Origin: Peptoniphilus rachelemmaiella
GTDB taxonomy: Bacteria; Bacillota; Clostridia; Tissierellales; Peptoniphilaceae
DNA length: 64,000 bases
Direction of reading: 5' to 3'
Assembly (NCBI RefSeq): GCF_943169845.1
Contig: NZ_CALPBW010000006.1
Location: 52,167-116,166 of the forward strand
Positions within the stretch are counted from its first letter, which is position 1; each line of letters opens with the position of its first letter. A model generated the notes under the pieces. It saw nothing but the letters and a program-made list of their open reading frames with translations. It searched no databases and was not told the DNA's origin. The position numbers and the translations under genes are program-made. Positions 34,028 through 43,130 of the stretch are shown here, piece by piece.

Positions 34028-35320
34028 TTATTCGCTGCGAATGGCGTCGAGAGCCGAGAGGTTCATGGCGCGCTTGGCGGGGAAGTAGCCGGCGGCGATG
34101 CCCACCAAGGTGGAAAAGACGAGGGCCACCAAGATGAGCCACAGGGGAATGTGGGAGATCTTTACCGCCTCTTCCGCACCCTGAGCCATGGCAAAGCGGT
34201 TGCCGATGAGATTAAAGCCCGCGCTCATCATTAAACTCAGCGCCACACCAATGACGCCGCCGATAAAGCCGATAAGGGCGGCTTCGGTGAGAAAGAGCTT
34301 CTGAATGTCCTGAATCGACGCGCCGATGACCTTCATGACGCCGATTTCTCGGGTGCGCTCGTAAATGGACATAATCATGGTGTTGGCGATGCCGATGGCG
34401 GCGACGACAAAGGAGATGGAGCCGATGCCGGCGAAGATGGCGTTGACGATGGTCATAGCCTTGTTCATGCTCTTGATCATTTCCAGCATGCCCATGGCGT
34501 CGTAGTCCAGGGCCTTAATGCCGTCGGATACCTCTTCGGCATTTTTCATGTCATCCACCCGCACCTGAATGCGGTCGTAGTTGTGGGTGTTGGGCCGATC
34601 CATTTTTAAGCGGTCCATTAAATCCATATAGCCGTCCACGGTCATAAAGACATTGTTGTCGTAGTCCATTTTTTTCGTCTTGGCGATAAGCCCCGTGACT
34701 TTTAATTCCGTCGATAGACCGGTGCCGGTCCCGGTGCCTCCCATCATGGAGACGTCGGAGGAGGTAATCGTCATGGCTTTGCCTGCGGCGTTAAAAAGCG
34801 GCGGCGGATCCTTGTCCTCGTCCATGGCGGGCATGGTCGTGGAGCCCGTGGGGTCGTAAAACATATCCACTACCTTGCTGCCGAAGAGCATTTGGCCCTT
34901 GCCGTCGCCGTGGAAGAAACTGCCCTTGTCCATTTCCCAGCCAAGGGAATCATAGGTATGTTTTTCCATGGCCGTAATGCCCACGAAATCCGATTGAAAC
35001 TTTCTATGCTTCATGCTCACGCTGGTGTTGTAAACCGGCGTCACGTCCACGACGTGAGGAAGCTCTTTTAATTCCGAAATAGTTTTTCTCGTGAGGGCCT
35101 TGCCCTTTCCGCCTTCTTCTTTCTGCGTCACATTGATGTTTTTCACATCGCCGAAGTCTTCGATCATGCGCTTGTTGTTTTCCGTCATGCCGTAGCCGAA
35201 GCTGAGCATAATGATGATGGAGACACAGCCGATGACCACGCCGAGAAGGGTGAGGCCCGTGCGAAGTTTTCTGGCGAGGAGATTCTTCTTCGCCATGTCG
35301 AATAGGTCGCGGTAACTCAT
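34028..35320 (-). CDS. MacB/FtsX-type ABC transporter permease
   Basis: A 430-residue protein with one membrane helix near residues 20-42 (TGLTLLGVVIGCVSIIIML), a large extracytoplasmic domain (about 45-280) and three C-terminal helices. The segment YERTREIGVMKVIGAS is the signature of this superfamily. Members act as mechanotransmitters or exporters for antimicrobials, lipoproteins or surface proteins. It is the third gene of a three-gene operon; its start overlaps the previous stop by one base (TGATG). Confidence 0.9.
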   Translation of the reverse strand: MSYRDLFDMAKKNLLARKLRTGLTLLGVVIGCVSIIIMLSFGYGMTENNKRMIEDFGDVKNINVTQKEEGGKGKALTRKTISELKELPHVVDVTPVYNTSVSMKHRKFQSDFVGITAMEKHTYDSLGWEMDKGSFFHGDGKGQMLFGSKVVDMFYDPTGSTTMPAMDEDKDPPPLFNAAGKAMTITSSDVSMMGGTGTGTGLSTELKVTGLIAKTKKMDYDNNVFMTVDGYMDLMDRLKMDRPNTHNYDRIQVRVDDMKNAEEVSDGIKALDYDAMGMLEMIKSMNKAMTIVNAIFAGIGSISFVVAAIGIANTMIMSIYERTREIGVMKVIGASIQDIQKLFLTEAALIGFIGGVIGVALSLMMSAGFNLIGNRFAMAQGAEEAVKISHIPLWLILVALVFSTLVGIAAGYFPAKRAMNLSALDAIRSE

Positions 35321-36870
35321 CAGATCGTCAAATCCTCGTCGTTCGTGTCGCCGCCGTTTTTGCGCTTCTTATAGACGTAGAAGCCGATGGCGCCGACAAT
35401 GGCGGCGATAAGAGAGACGCCTAAGGGAACAGCCCATGCGGGGCGGGACGTTTCTTCGCCTTCATCTTCAGGGGCGGGCATATCGCCTTCCACCTGAACC
35501 ACAAAAGGCTTCACCAATTCCTGTTTTCTGCCCGTGGCATCGTCGTAGGTAATGACGATTTCGCCCTTTTGCTCGCCCTTTGCCCGAGGCGTAATGTTCA
35601 CGTCGTAAGTTTGGGCACTGCCCGGCGCCACATTGCCGGCGAAATAGGTGTTGGTATCCGCATCGAAATTGCCCCGCATTTTCACCATCACATTGGAGAG
35701 CACAGATTTGCCCGTGTTGAAAAATTCCAGGGACAGAGGCATTTCGCCGCCGACAAAGCCTTCTTTGTCAACCTTCAAATCCCCCAATTCGATTTCCGCA
35801 CTTTGGATCACGGGGATGCCGATGATTTCCGAAGAAGTGTAGGAATTGCCTGCGCTGTCTTCGTATTCGAAATTCGCCGTAATGGTGTAGGTACGGGGGG
35901 CTGTGTCCGGTGCCGTCGTCAAAGTAATTTCTTTTTCCGCGTGTTTCTTTGGCTTTATCTTGTCGATGAAAAAAGTGTTGCTGCTGCCGATGGGGATAAA
36001 GGCACTGCCGCCGCCACCGCCGCCCGAAGCCGAAGCTGCGGCTTCCATGGCACCTGGGGCGCTCTGGCCGGAAGAGGTAGGCACGTCCACGGCATCCGCT
36101 GCATCGGCGGAAAGGGCGACTCGCAGATTTTGCACGGTTTTCTTGCTATTGGTATTTAGAATTCTGAAGTACAAAGTAAAGGGAACCCCGGCTTTGACGT
36201 CCACGGGATCGTAGGAGTAGTGGTCGATGACAAGCTTCGGCGTATTGTTGCCCGTAGGGGCCTGGCCGCCGCCTGAGGAAGCACCTTCAGAGCCCGTAAC
36301 GGGAAGGGGCGCGCCCATGTCTGCGCCGGAGAAATCGCCCATGGATCCACCGGAGAAATCGCCGGAAGAGGCGGAAGCCGGGGAGGGAGCCGAGGCGGAG
36401 TTTGAGCGAACGGTGACGATTTGTTTGCTTTCGTGGACTTCGTTGGTGTTTACATCAACATAGGCGACAGAAAGCTTCACGGGATAGTTTTTGCTTTCAG
36501 CGCCGGGGGTCATTTGAAAAGTAAAGGTGTAGCTTTCTTTTTGATTCGGCGCGAAGTATTTGGCATTGACCGTGGTCACCGATTTCGGCACCAAGCCGTT
36601 TAAATCCTGAGATTCCGCTTGAATGCGTATGTTTTTTGCCCCGCCCTTGCCGTTATTTTTAATGGAAAAGCGAATGGGAATGTCGGCGCCGCTGCCGTCG
36701 TCGTGGGGCCAGCTTATGTCGGTGAAGTCCAGAATGGATATGGGGGCGTGGCTCGTGGATTCCACCTTTACCGGGGGAATGGAATCGGCGTTGTTTGCAG
36801 CCGTTGCCACTTGGGGGGCGACGCTTGTAAGTATCAGACAACCGGCTAAAAGCCATGCTTGTTTTTTCAT
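35320..36870 (-). CDS. Secreted CARDB-like surface protein with C-terminal membrane anchor
   Basis: A 516-residue protein with a signal peptide (about 1-24), several Ig-like modules of the COG1361/CARDB sort (for example IPIRFSIKNNGKGGAKNIRI, then FTLYFRILNTNSKKTVQNLR), low-complexity Gly/Ser/Ala linkers near residues 155-200 and 265-285, one membrane helix near 483-503 and a basic tail. It sits between its ABC ATPase and permease with overlapping codons, so it is probably their dedicated partner, perhaps the periplasm-side adaptor. I know no defined function for such proteins. Confidence 0.82.
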   Translation of the reverse strand: MKKQAWLLAGCLILTSVAPQVATAANNADSIPPVKVESTSHAPISILDFTDISWPHDDGSGADIPIRFSIKNNGKGGAKNIRIQAESQDLNGLVPKSVTTVNAKYFAPNQKESYTFTFQMTPGAESKNYPVKLSVAYVDVNTNEVHESKQIVTVRSNSASAPSPASASSGDFSGGSMGDFSGADMGAPLPVTGSEGASSGGGQAPTGNNTPKLVIDHYSYDPVDVKAGVPFTLYFRILNTNSKKTVQNLRVALSADAADAVDVPTSSGQSAPGAMEAAASASGGGGGGSAFIPIGSSNTFFIDKIKPKKHAEKEITLTTAPDTAPRTYTITANFEYEDSAGNSYTSSEIIGIPVIQSAEIELGDLKVDKEGFVGGEMPLSLEFFNTGKSVLSNVMVKMRGNFDADTNTYFAGNVAPGSAQTYDVNITPRAKGEQKGEIVITYDDATGRKQELVKPFVVQVEGDMPAPEDEGEETSRPAWAVPLGVSLIAAIVGAIGFYVYKKRKNGGDTNDEDLTI

Positions 36871-37619
36871 AGGGTCTCCTCGTTGTTGTTTTGGGGGAGA
36901 AGTTCGAGCTCCCGTGCTTTTTCGATAATCTGTTGCGTTTCGTCACGCACAATTTTTCCGTCCCTGAGCTCGACGATGCGATTGGCGTAAACGGCGGTTT
37001 CCAAATCGTGGGTGACGATGATGAGGGTTTGCTTATGTTCTTTGGCGAGGTCGCACATCATTTCCATGATTTCCACGGAGGTGTTCGTGTCCAAATTCCC
37101 CGTGGGCTCGTCGGCAAAGAGAATGGGCGGCGCGTCCACAAAAGCTCGGGCGATGGACACCCGCTGTTGTTGGCCGCCACTCATTTCGCTGGGCTTGTGG
37201 TCCAGGCGATTGCCCAGGCCCACCCGCTCTAAAATGGCGCGGGCCTTTGCTTCCCGTTCCTGTTTTTTCACGCCCTTGAAAATAAGCCCCAAACTCACGT
37301 TTTCCGTGGCCGTCAAGGTGGAAATTAAATTATAGGATTGAAAGACAAAGCCCACGTTTAACTGGCGAAACTTCGTGAGCTTTTCCTCGGAAAGTTTCTC
37401 CATGTGGATTTTACCGTTTATAATAATTTCGCCCTTGCTGGGTCGATCCAATCCGGCCATCATATTTAAAAGGGTGGATTTCCCGCTGCCGGAGGTTCCC
37501 AGTAGGCAGAGAATTTCTTCTTTCTGAATATCTAAATTGACGCCACGAAGGGCATAGACTTTTTCTTCGCCCATGTGGTAGACTCGGTACAAATTCCTTA
37601 TGCGAATCAATGGATCCAA
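36867..37619 (-). CDS. MacB/LolD-type ABC transporter ATPase
   Basis: A 250-residue ATPase with GTSGSGKST, MSGGQQQR and ILFADEPTGNLD, and the family's typical N-terminus IRIRNLYRVYHMGEEKVYALRGV. The proposed start is a TTG at 37619, about ten bases after AGGAAGG; no ATG lies in frame nearby. It is the first gene of the operon with the CARDB-like protein (ATGA overlap) and the FtsX-like permease. A TGGTATAAT extended -10 lies upstream at 37640-37648 on the minus strand. Confidence 0.9.
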   Translation of the reverse strand: MDPLIRIRNLYRVYHMGEEKVYALRGVNLDIQKEEILCLLGTSGSGKSTLLNMMAGLDRPSKGEIIINGKIHMEKLSEEKLTKFRQLNVGFVFQSYNLISTLTATENVSLGLIFKGVKKQEREAKARAILERVGLGNRLDHKPSEMSGGQQQRVSIARAFVDAPPILFADEPTGNLDTNTSVEIMEMMCDLAKEHKQTLIIVTHDLETAVYANRIVELRDGKIVRDETQQIIEKARELELLPQNNNEETL

Positions 37620-37639
37620 AGCATCACATCCTTCCTATC

Positions 37640-37648
37640 ATTATACCA
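37640..37648 (-). promoter_or_regulatory. Extended -10 promoter of the MacB-like operon
   Basis: The minus strand reads TGGTATAAT, a perfect -10 with TGn, about 20 bases before the TTG start. There is no strong -35. Confidence 0.6.
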
Positions 37649-37722
37649 TTTGTGAAAGAATGATGTACATTTCAAAGAAGTGACTTATTTTAAGACTTGT
37701 CAAAGATAGAAAGAAGCGGCCC

Positions 37723-38394
37723 ATGAATAGAGACGGAAAACAGTTTTACAATTTGGATAGGAATCGAAAAGAAAGGCGGCTTTTCGACGAAGTGGTCTAC
37801 GGCGAGAACAAGGCGCCGGAGCATTTAAGGGCCTGCATCGAAGGGCTTTTAGAAGCACAGAGCGAGGTGTTCGTCACCCGCCTTTCGCCGGCGGCCTACG
37901 AAAAATTAGGCGACTTAAAAGAGAAGCTGGATTACGATCCCCTCTCTGAAACCGCCGTGGCGGGCACAAAAAAAGAGCCCGTAGGCTCTGTAGCCGTGGT
38001 GACGGCGGGGACCGCCGACAGTAAAGTGGCGGAAGAGTGCGTGCGTAGCCTCGCTTATTTCGGCGTAAAGGCGGAGCGTTATTACGACGTCGGCGTGGCG
38101 GGAATCCACCGCCTCTTCGAAAAGATCGACGCCATCGGTAGCAGCGACGCCATCGTCGTCTGCGCCGGCATGGACGGGGCCCTGCCCTCCGTGGTGGCGG
38201 GGTTGGTGACATCGCCTGTTATTGCCGTGCCGACCTCCGTGGGCTACGGTGCGTCCTTTAACGGCGTGGCGGCTCTGTTAAGCATGCTCAATTCCTGTGC
38301 CGAGGGCGTGGCCGTGGTGAACATCGACAACGGTTACGGCGCAGCTTACATGGCGGCGGAAATCGTCTACGCCATTCATCAAAAGACGAGGTAA
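37723..38394 (+). CDS. larB: Nickel-pincer nucleotide cofactor biosynthesis protein LarB
   Basis: A 223-residue protein. Residues 90-220 form the AIR-carboxylase-like domain with VAVVTAGTADSKVAEEC, the YYDVGVAGIHRL segment and CAGMDGALPSVVAGLV, and VIAVPTSVGYGASF. LarB carboxylates and hydrolyses nicotinic acid adenine dinucleotide, the first step in making the nickel-pincer cofactor of lactate racemase-type enzymes. LarC, LarE and LarA are not in the window. The gene stands alone. Its 3' end overlaps the convergent cyclo-ligase gene by 16 bases. The ribosome-binding site is weak. Confidence 0.9.
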   Translation: MNRDGKQFYNLDRNRKERRLFDEVVYGENKAPEHLRACIEGLLEAQSEVFVTRLSPAAYEKLGDLKEKLDYDPLSETAVAGTKKEPVGSVAVVTAGTADSKVAEECVRSLAYFGVKAERYYDVGVAGIHRLFEKIDAIGSSDAIVVCAGMDGALPSVVAGLVTSPVIAVPTSVGYGASFNGVAALLSMLNSCAEGVAVVNIDNGYGAAYMAAEIVYAIHQKTR

Positions 38395-38936
38395 TCCTCC
38401 TCGGACAAAAAGGCGTGAACGGGCAGATCGTATTCGTCACGGGGCACGTTCTCGACCAGTTGTTCGTGAAAGCCTACGCCCAATCGAAAACCCGCGTGGC
38501 TCGAGAAGAAGCGGTCGTAAAAACCGCCGCCGTAGCCCATGCGATAGCCGGAATGGTCGAAGGCGAGGCCCGGTGTAATGATTAAATCGCAGGTCGTTTC
38601 TTCCCGTTCCCGAGCCAATTCCTCCGGAAGTTCCAAAATGCCCCAATAATTTTCAACGAGCTCGTCTTTCGACAAAAGGCGGGCCATTTTCATTTCCGGA
38701 TCGCCTTTTTTCGTGGCGGGAATCAAGACCTCTTTTTCCTTCAGTAAATCGTCGAGCCAGCGAATGGTTTCCACTTCGCTTCCCACGGAGACGAAAATGA
38801 AAAATCGACGTGCCTTTTTGTATTCATCCAGGGACTTAAGGCGAGAAAAAATCGCCCGGGACTTTTCTTTTCGCGTCGATTCGGGAATTTCGTCGCGAAT
38901 TTTCCTGTAATTGTTACGTAAACATTTCTTTTTCAT
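38379..38936 (-). CDS. 5-formyltetrahydrofolate cyclo-ligase
   Basis: The start is at ATG 38936, preceded by GGGAGG; the frame runs upstream through the promoter and is not used. It is 185 residues. N-terminal basic segment KKKCLRNNYRKIRDEI, then FIFVSVGSEVETI, and the ATP-binding ITPGLAFDHSGYRMGYGGGFYDRF. It converts 5-formyl-THF to 5,10-methenyl-THF with ATP. It lies divergent from ftsE and convergent with larB. Confidence 0.92.
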   Translation of the reverse strand: MKKKCLRNNYRKIRDEIPESTRKEKSRAIFSRLKSLDEYKKARRFFIFVSVGSEVETIRWLDDLLKEKEVLIPATKKGDPEMKMARLLSKDELVENYWGILELPEELAREREETTCDLIITPGLAFDHSGYRMGYGGGFYDRFFSSHAGFRLGVGFHEQLVENVPRDEYDLPVHAFLSEEDYLVF

Positions 38937-38954
38937 GGCAAATGGCCTCCCGCC

Positions 38955-38983
38955 TTTCATATTTTTGTAACTTATACTATAAT
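38955..38983 (+). promoter_or_regulatory. Promoter of the ftsE-ftsX cluster
   Basis: TTTCAT (38955-38960), a 17-base spacer and a perfect TATAAT (38978-38983). A minus-strand TATAGTATAA for the divergent cyclo-ligase gene overlaps it. Confidence 0.62.
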
Positions 38984-39017
38984 AAATGAGATAAATTGTG
39001 TGGAATGAGGTGTGTTG

Positions 39018-39704
39018 TTGATTACGTTTCAAAATGTCTATAAAGAGTACAAAAACGGCGTACAAGCTTTAATGGACATTAATCTGGAAATCCCATACGG
39101 TCAATTCGTTTTTATCGTCGGCGCATCGGGCGCAGGCAAAAGTTCCTTAATTAAATTGTTGATCTGCGAGGAAAAAGTGACTCGCGGCCACATTTATGTG
39201 AACAATAAAGACATTACCGAATTGTCTTCTTGGTATATACCCAAATTGCGGCGTCAAGTCGGCGTCGTGTTTCAAGACTTCCGCCTGCTTCAAAAAAAGA
39301 CCGCTTACGAAAACGTGGCCTATGCCTTGGAAATCGTCGGCGAAAGCGGCCGCACCATTAAAAAGCGCGTGCCGGAAGTGTTGGAGCTTGTCGGATTAAG
39401 CGATAAATTAAACAGTTATCCGGGCGAATTGTCCGGTGGGGAAGGGCAGCGCCTCGCCATTGCCCGTGCCATCGTAAACAAACCGCCCGTTTTAGTGTGC
39501 GACGAGCCCACGGGAAATTTAGACTTCGAGACGGCCATGACCGTCATGCAAACCTTAAAGCGCATTAACGATGATGGCGCCACGGTGATTATGGCCACCC
39601 ACGCCAGAAAAATTGTCAACCATATGCAACGCCGGGTCCTTACCCTCGACAACGGTCGAATCATCAGCGATGTGAACGTGGGAGGTTACGATGCGGTGGA
39701 TTAG
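39018..39704 (+). CDS. ftsE: Cell-division ATPase FtsE
   Basis: The start is probably TTG at 39018, seven bases after GAGG; GTG 39012 and TTG 39015 are less well spaced. It is about 228 residues: GASGAGKSS, LSGGEGQR and LVCDEPTGNLD, with the FtsE-typical FQNVYKEYKNGVQAL start and a VVFQDFRLL Q-loop. It pairs with FtsX at the division site to drive activation of wall hydrolases. It is the head of ftsE-ftsX-envC-ctpA. Confidence 0.93.
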   Translation: MITFQNVYKEYKNGVQALMDINLEIPYGQFVFIVGASGAGKSSLIKLLICEEKVTRGHIYVNNKDITELSSWYIPKLRRQVGVVFQDFRLLQKKTAYENVAYALEIVGESGRTIKKRVPEVLELVGLSDKLNSYPGELSGGEGQRLAIARAIVNKPPVLVCDEPTGNLDFETAMTVMQTLKRINDDGATVIMATHARKIVNHMQRRVLTLDNGRIISDVNVGGYDAVD

Positions 39705-40596
39705 ACAGTTCGGCAATAACATAAAAGAAGCCTTTCAAGGCATCGCGAGAAACAAGGGCATGAGCCTTTTGTCCGTCATTTCCATTATGGCCGTTTTGGT
39801 CCTCTTCGGCGTGGTGGTGCTGTTGGTCTTAAATATGACCGGCATCGTCAACGAAACGGAAAAGAAAGTGGACAAAGTGGTGGTTTACTTAAATGACGAT
39901 GCCAACGAAGACAGCATACGGGCCATTATTAAAAAGGCCGAGGCTACAGGCTATGTGAAAGAGGTCAGCTACACGTCAAAAGAACAAGCTTGGCAGGATT
40001 TTTCCAAGAACATGGAGCTTACCAACGACGCCTATTTCTTGGAAGGCATGGAAAAAAATCCCCTGCCGGCCTCCCTTACTTTGCAGCTGTCCAACATAAA
40101 ACAGGCGAAAACCGTGGCCAATACCTTACAGGGCATGCCAGGGATCTATCAAGTGGATTACCTCAATGAATTAATCGGCAAAATCGTGCAAGTCAACGAT
40201 TGGGTACGCATTTTAGGTGTGGTCATCGTGGCGATTCTTTTGATTATCGCCATCGTGCTGATTCACAACACCATTAAATCCACCATCGCCAATCGCAGTC
40301 AGGAAATTCAGATCATGAAATACATCGGTGCCAGCGACGGCTACATCCGTCGGCCACTTTTGATCGAAGGCATGGTCTTCGGCATTGTGGCCGGTGCTTT
40401 GGCCTTGGTACTGGTGTACTTAGGCTACAAAGGCATGTTCGGCCTGTTCGATGAAAAACTCAATGTCCTTATGGGCCTGAAGCTGATCCGCCCCGCGGAT
40501 ATGCTGAAAGACATGGCCATTATGTTTCTATGTATCGGTGTCGGCGTCGGCTTAATCGGAAGCTCTCTGTCGCTGAAGCGGTTCTTAGATGTATAG
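39691..40596 (+). CDS. ftsX: Cell-division permease-like protein FtsX
   Basis: A 301-residue protein with four membrane helices (about residues 22-45, 170-193, 222-245 and 271-293) and an extracytoplasmic domain between helices 1 and 2. The first region IRQFGNNIKEAFQGIARN and the segment NRSQEIQIMKYIGAS are typical. It transmits FtsE ATPase motion to an outside hydrolase; the EnvC-like gene next door is the obvious partner. GGAGG precedes the ATG inside ftsE. Confidence 0.94.
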   Translation: MRWIRQFGNNIKEAFQGIARNKGMSLLSVISIMAVLVLFGVVVLLVLNMTGIVNETEKKVDKVVVYLNDDANEDSIRAIIKKAEATGYVKEVSYTSKEQAWQDFSKNMELTNDAYFLEGMEKNPLPASLTLQLSNIKQAKTVANTLQGMPGIYQVDYLNELIGKIVQVNDWVRILGVVIVAILLIIAIVLIHNTIKSTIANRSQEIQIMKYIGASDGYIRRPLLIEGMVFGIVAGALALVLVYLGYKGMFGLFDEKLNVLMGLKLIRPADMLKDMAIMFLCIGVGVGLIGSSLSLKRFLDV

Positions 40597-40620
40597 ACGG
40601 TAAACAGAAGGAGGTTCACT

Positions 40621-41904
40621 TTGCAAGGGAATCACAGGAAGAAACTTTCCGCGGCTCTCGCTATTTTAATGTTAAGTTCACAGCCGGTAGCGGCGTCGGG
40701 TTTAGAAGCCGCCCGTTCCAAAGCGGTGCAAAAGAAAAGCTCGATCCGATCCAATATGGCCGGCACCCAATCCAAGATCAGTCAAACGAAAGGCCAAGTG
40801 GCTGCGGTTCAGGCGGAAATGAGCGCCTTGGATGCACAAATCACTCGGGTCAATATAAAGATCGATCAATTAAACGGCGAAATGCAAAAGCTTCAAGCTG
40901 AGATTGCGAAAACGAAAGCGGAGCTGGAGGCGGCAAAGGCGGAGCTTTTAGAGAAAAAAGATCTTTACGCCAAGCGCCTTCGCGCCATGTACATCGCCAA
41001 CGACCGCGGCTACTTAGATATTCTTCTGGATTCCACGGACGCCACGTCCTTAATCGGAAATGCCCGCATGATTCGCTCCATTGCCACCAGTGACCGCGAG
41101 CTTATCGACGAAATTAACGCCAAGGTGAAGGAAATCGAAGAGAAGCAGGCCCTTCTCGCCGAGCAGGAAAAGCAGTTGGCTCAAAAGCAACAACAAGCTC
41201 GCATCGAACGGAGCAATCTTGAGGCGGCCAACGCGCAAAAGGCAGGCTACATGAACAGCCTGATGAATAATTTAAGTGCCTATGAAGCACAATACGACGC
41301 CATGCTTCGGGAATCCGATGCCATTGAATCGCAAATCGCGAATTTGGATCTGTCCATTCAAAAGGCGAAACAAGAAGAAGCGGCGCGCCTGGCCAAACAA
41401 CGGGCGGCACAACAAGTACGTCGCCAAAAAGCATCCGCGCCCCGTGCAAGGACTGCCGCAAGCAGTGCCCCTGCCGACGTGGTTCAGTATGGCGCCAAGG
41501 CGACACCGGAAGCGCGAACCGGCGAATTGTATTGGCCTGTACCGGGTCATCACCGGATCACTTCGCCTTTCGGCTATCGGATCCACCCGATTTTGAAATA
41601 CCGCAAACTCCACACCGGCGTGGACATCGGCGCACCAAACGGCACACCGGTGGTGAGCGCTGCATCGGGCACGGTCATTGCTTCTCGCTTTATGGGCGGC
41701 TACGGCAACTGCGTTATGATCGATCACGGCGGCAAGGTTACGGTCTACGGCCACTTATCTTCCAGAGCCGTAAGCCCGGGACAGTCGGTATCCGCCGGCG
41801 AAACCATCGGCTACGTGGGCAGCACGGGCATGAGTACCGGCGCGCACTTGCACTTTGAAGTGCGGGTCAACGGTGCGGTGCAAAACCCCCTTAACTATTT
41901 ATAA
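40621..41904 (+). CDS. EnvC/PcsB-like murein hydrolase or activator (coiled coil + M23/LytM)
   Basis: It starts at TTG with AGGAGG upstream. It is 427 residues: signal peptide (about 1-27), long coiled coil (about 30-255, rich in K/E/Q/A), a short linker, then a LytM/M23 domain (about 300-425). The zinc ligands are all present: HTGVD near residue 338 and the HLHFEV motif near residue 411. It may therefore be an active endopeptidase, not only an activator like E. coli EnvC. The coiled coil should be gated by FtsX. A UUCG hairpin terminator follows. Confidence 0.9.
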   Translation: MQGNHRKKLSAALAILMLSSQPVAASGLEAARSKAVQKKSSIRSNMAGTQSKISQTKGQVAAVQAEMSALDAQITRVNIKIDQLNGEMQKLQAEIAKTKAELEAAKAELLEKKDLYAKRLRAMYIANDRGYLDILLDSTDATSLIGNARMIRSIATSDRELIDEINAKVKEIEEKQALLAEQEKQLAQKQQQARIERSNLEAANAQKAGYMNSLMNNLSAYEAQYDAMLRESDAIESQIANLDLSIQKAKQEEAARLAKQRAAQQVRRQKASAPRARTAASSAPADVVQYGAKATPEARTGELYWPVPGHHRITSPFGYRIHPILKYRKLHTGVDIGAPNGTPVVSAASGTVIASRFMGGYGNCVMIDHGGKVTVYGHLSSRAVSPGQSVSAGETIGYVGSTGMSTGAHLHFEVRVNGAVQNPLNYL

Positions 41905-41913
41905 TCGAAAGCA

Positions 41914-41945
41914 AAAGAACCTTTCTTCGGGAAGGTTCTTTCTTC
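41914..41945 (+). terminator. Terminator/attenuator between the EnvC-like gene and ctpA
   Basis: AGAACCTTTC-TTCG-GGAAGGTTCT: a ten-pair stem with a UUCG loop and T-rich tail. It may reduce readthrough into ctpA rather than isolate it. Confidence 0.8.
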
Positions 41946-41966
41946 CATTTACAAAGAGGAGTTCCT

Positions 41967-43130
41967 ATGAAAAAGAAACACTTGGCGGGCATCCTTGCCC
42001 TTTTGCTCGCGACCAATATCATCACCGCCTTCGCTTCCGTGCAATTGGCGACGGGCAGTGTCAAGGAAGTGGCGCAGACGAAAGTTTTGGAGCACTTCTT
42101 AAAAAAATACTACCTGCGTAGCGACGAAATTACGGAGAAAGATTTTATTGAAGGCAGGAAAAAGGGTACGGTCGCCGCACTGAAAGACCCCTACAGCCAG
42201 TATTTCGACGAAAATGAGTACAAACAGTTTATGGAATCCACCACCGGCGAATTTTTCGGCATCGGCGTGCAAATCGGCGCCGTGGCAGACTCTAAACTGA
42301 TTACCGTCATTGCGCCCATAAAAGGCTCCCCCGCGGAAGCGGCGGGCTTGAAATCCGGCGATAAAATTGTCTCCGTCAATGGGGTGGAATACACCGTCGA
42401 TGAAATGGAAGAGGCGGTGAAACACATTAAGGGCGACAAGGGCACCGTGGTGACTCTGGGCATAATGTCTGAAGGGGAAGGCCGAGTGCGGGATGTGAAG
42501 ATCACCCGCGATGAGATCCACATGGAATCGGTAATCACAGGCTCCATCGGAGACATTGCCTACATCGGCCTCACCCAATTTGAAGAGGACACGGTACAGG
42601 AATTTACCGAGGCCATGAAGGCCGCGGCGGGAAAAAAGGGATTGATACTCGACCTGCGAGGCAATCCCGGCGGCATTCTCGAAGCCGCCGTCGGCGTCAG
42701 CGATCAATTGCTTCCCAAGGCGGACATCGTCAGCGCCAAGGACAATCGAAACAAGGAAGTCTTCCACTACACCTCCGACGAAGCGAGCTGGAAGAAGCCC
42801 ATCGTGGTTTTGGTCAACGGGGGCAGCGCCTCCGCGTCGGAAATCGTGGCCGGTGCCTTAAAGGACAACAAGGCGGCCACTTTGGTCGGCGAAAAGACCT
42901 ACGGCAAAGGCGTGGTGCAAACCCTGGTGCCTCTGCCCGGAGGCGGCGGCATAAAGCTTACTACCAGTGAATATTTCACGCCCTCCGGGGTAAGTATTCA
43001 AGACAAGGGCATTGAGCCCGATGTGAAAGTCAGCCTGCCGGAGAATGTGAAGGCCATCGGACTGGAGCATCGAGATCAGGACACACAATTGCAAAAGGCA
43101 ATTGCCATTATAGAGAAGAGCGGTCGTTAG
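41967..43130 (+). CDS. ctpA: C-terminal processing peptidase, S41 family
   Basis: A 387-residue protein with an N-terminal signal anchor, a PDZ domain (about residues 95-180, GIGVQIG then GSPAEAAGLKSGDKI), and the S41 catalytic domain. The nucleophile Ser is in GGSASASEIVAGAL and the general-base Lys in GEKTYGKG. It degrades or trims proteins outside the membrane; in Firmicutes it often follows ftsEX and envC. GAGGAG precedes the ATG. Confidence 0.94.
   Translation: MKKKHLAGILALLLATNIITAFASVQLATGSVKEVAQTKVLEHFLKKYYLRSDEITEKDFIEGRKKGTVAALKDPYSQYFDENEYKQFMESTTGEFFGIGVQIGAVADSKLITVIAPIKGSPAEAAGLKSGDKIVSVNGVEYTVDEMEEAVKHIKGDKGTVVTLGIMSEGEGRVRDVKITRDEIHMESVITGSIGDIAYIGLTQFEEDTVQEFTEAMKAAAGKKGLILDLRGNPGGILEAAVGVSDQLLPKADIVSAKDNRNKEVFHYTSDEASWKKPIVVLVNGGSASASEIVAGALKDNKAATLVGEKTYGKGVVQTLVPLPGGGGIKLTTSEYFTPSGVSIQDKGIEPDVKVSLPENVKAIGLEHRDQDTQLQKAIAIIEKSGR

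Noticed and set aside
42099..42767. Long minus-strand frame opposite ctpA
   Set aside because: Antisense shadow of a G+C-rich gene; composition (His/Phe/Gly-rich) is typical of such artefacts, as are similar frames opposite uvrB, uvrA and valS.
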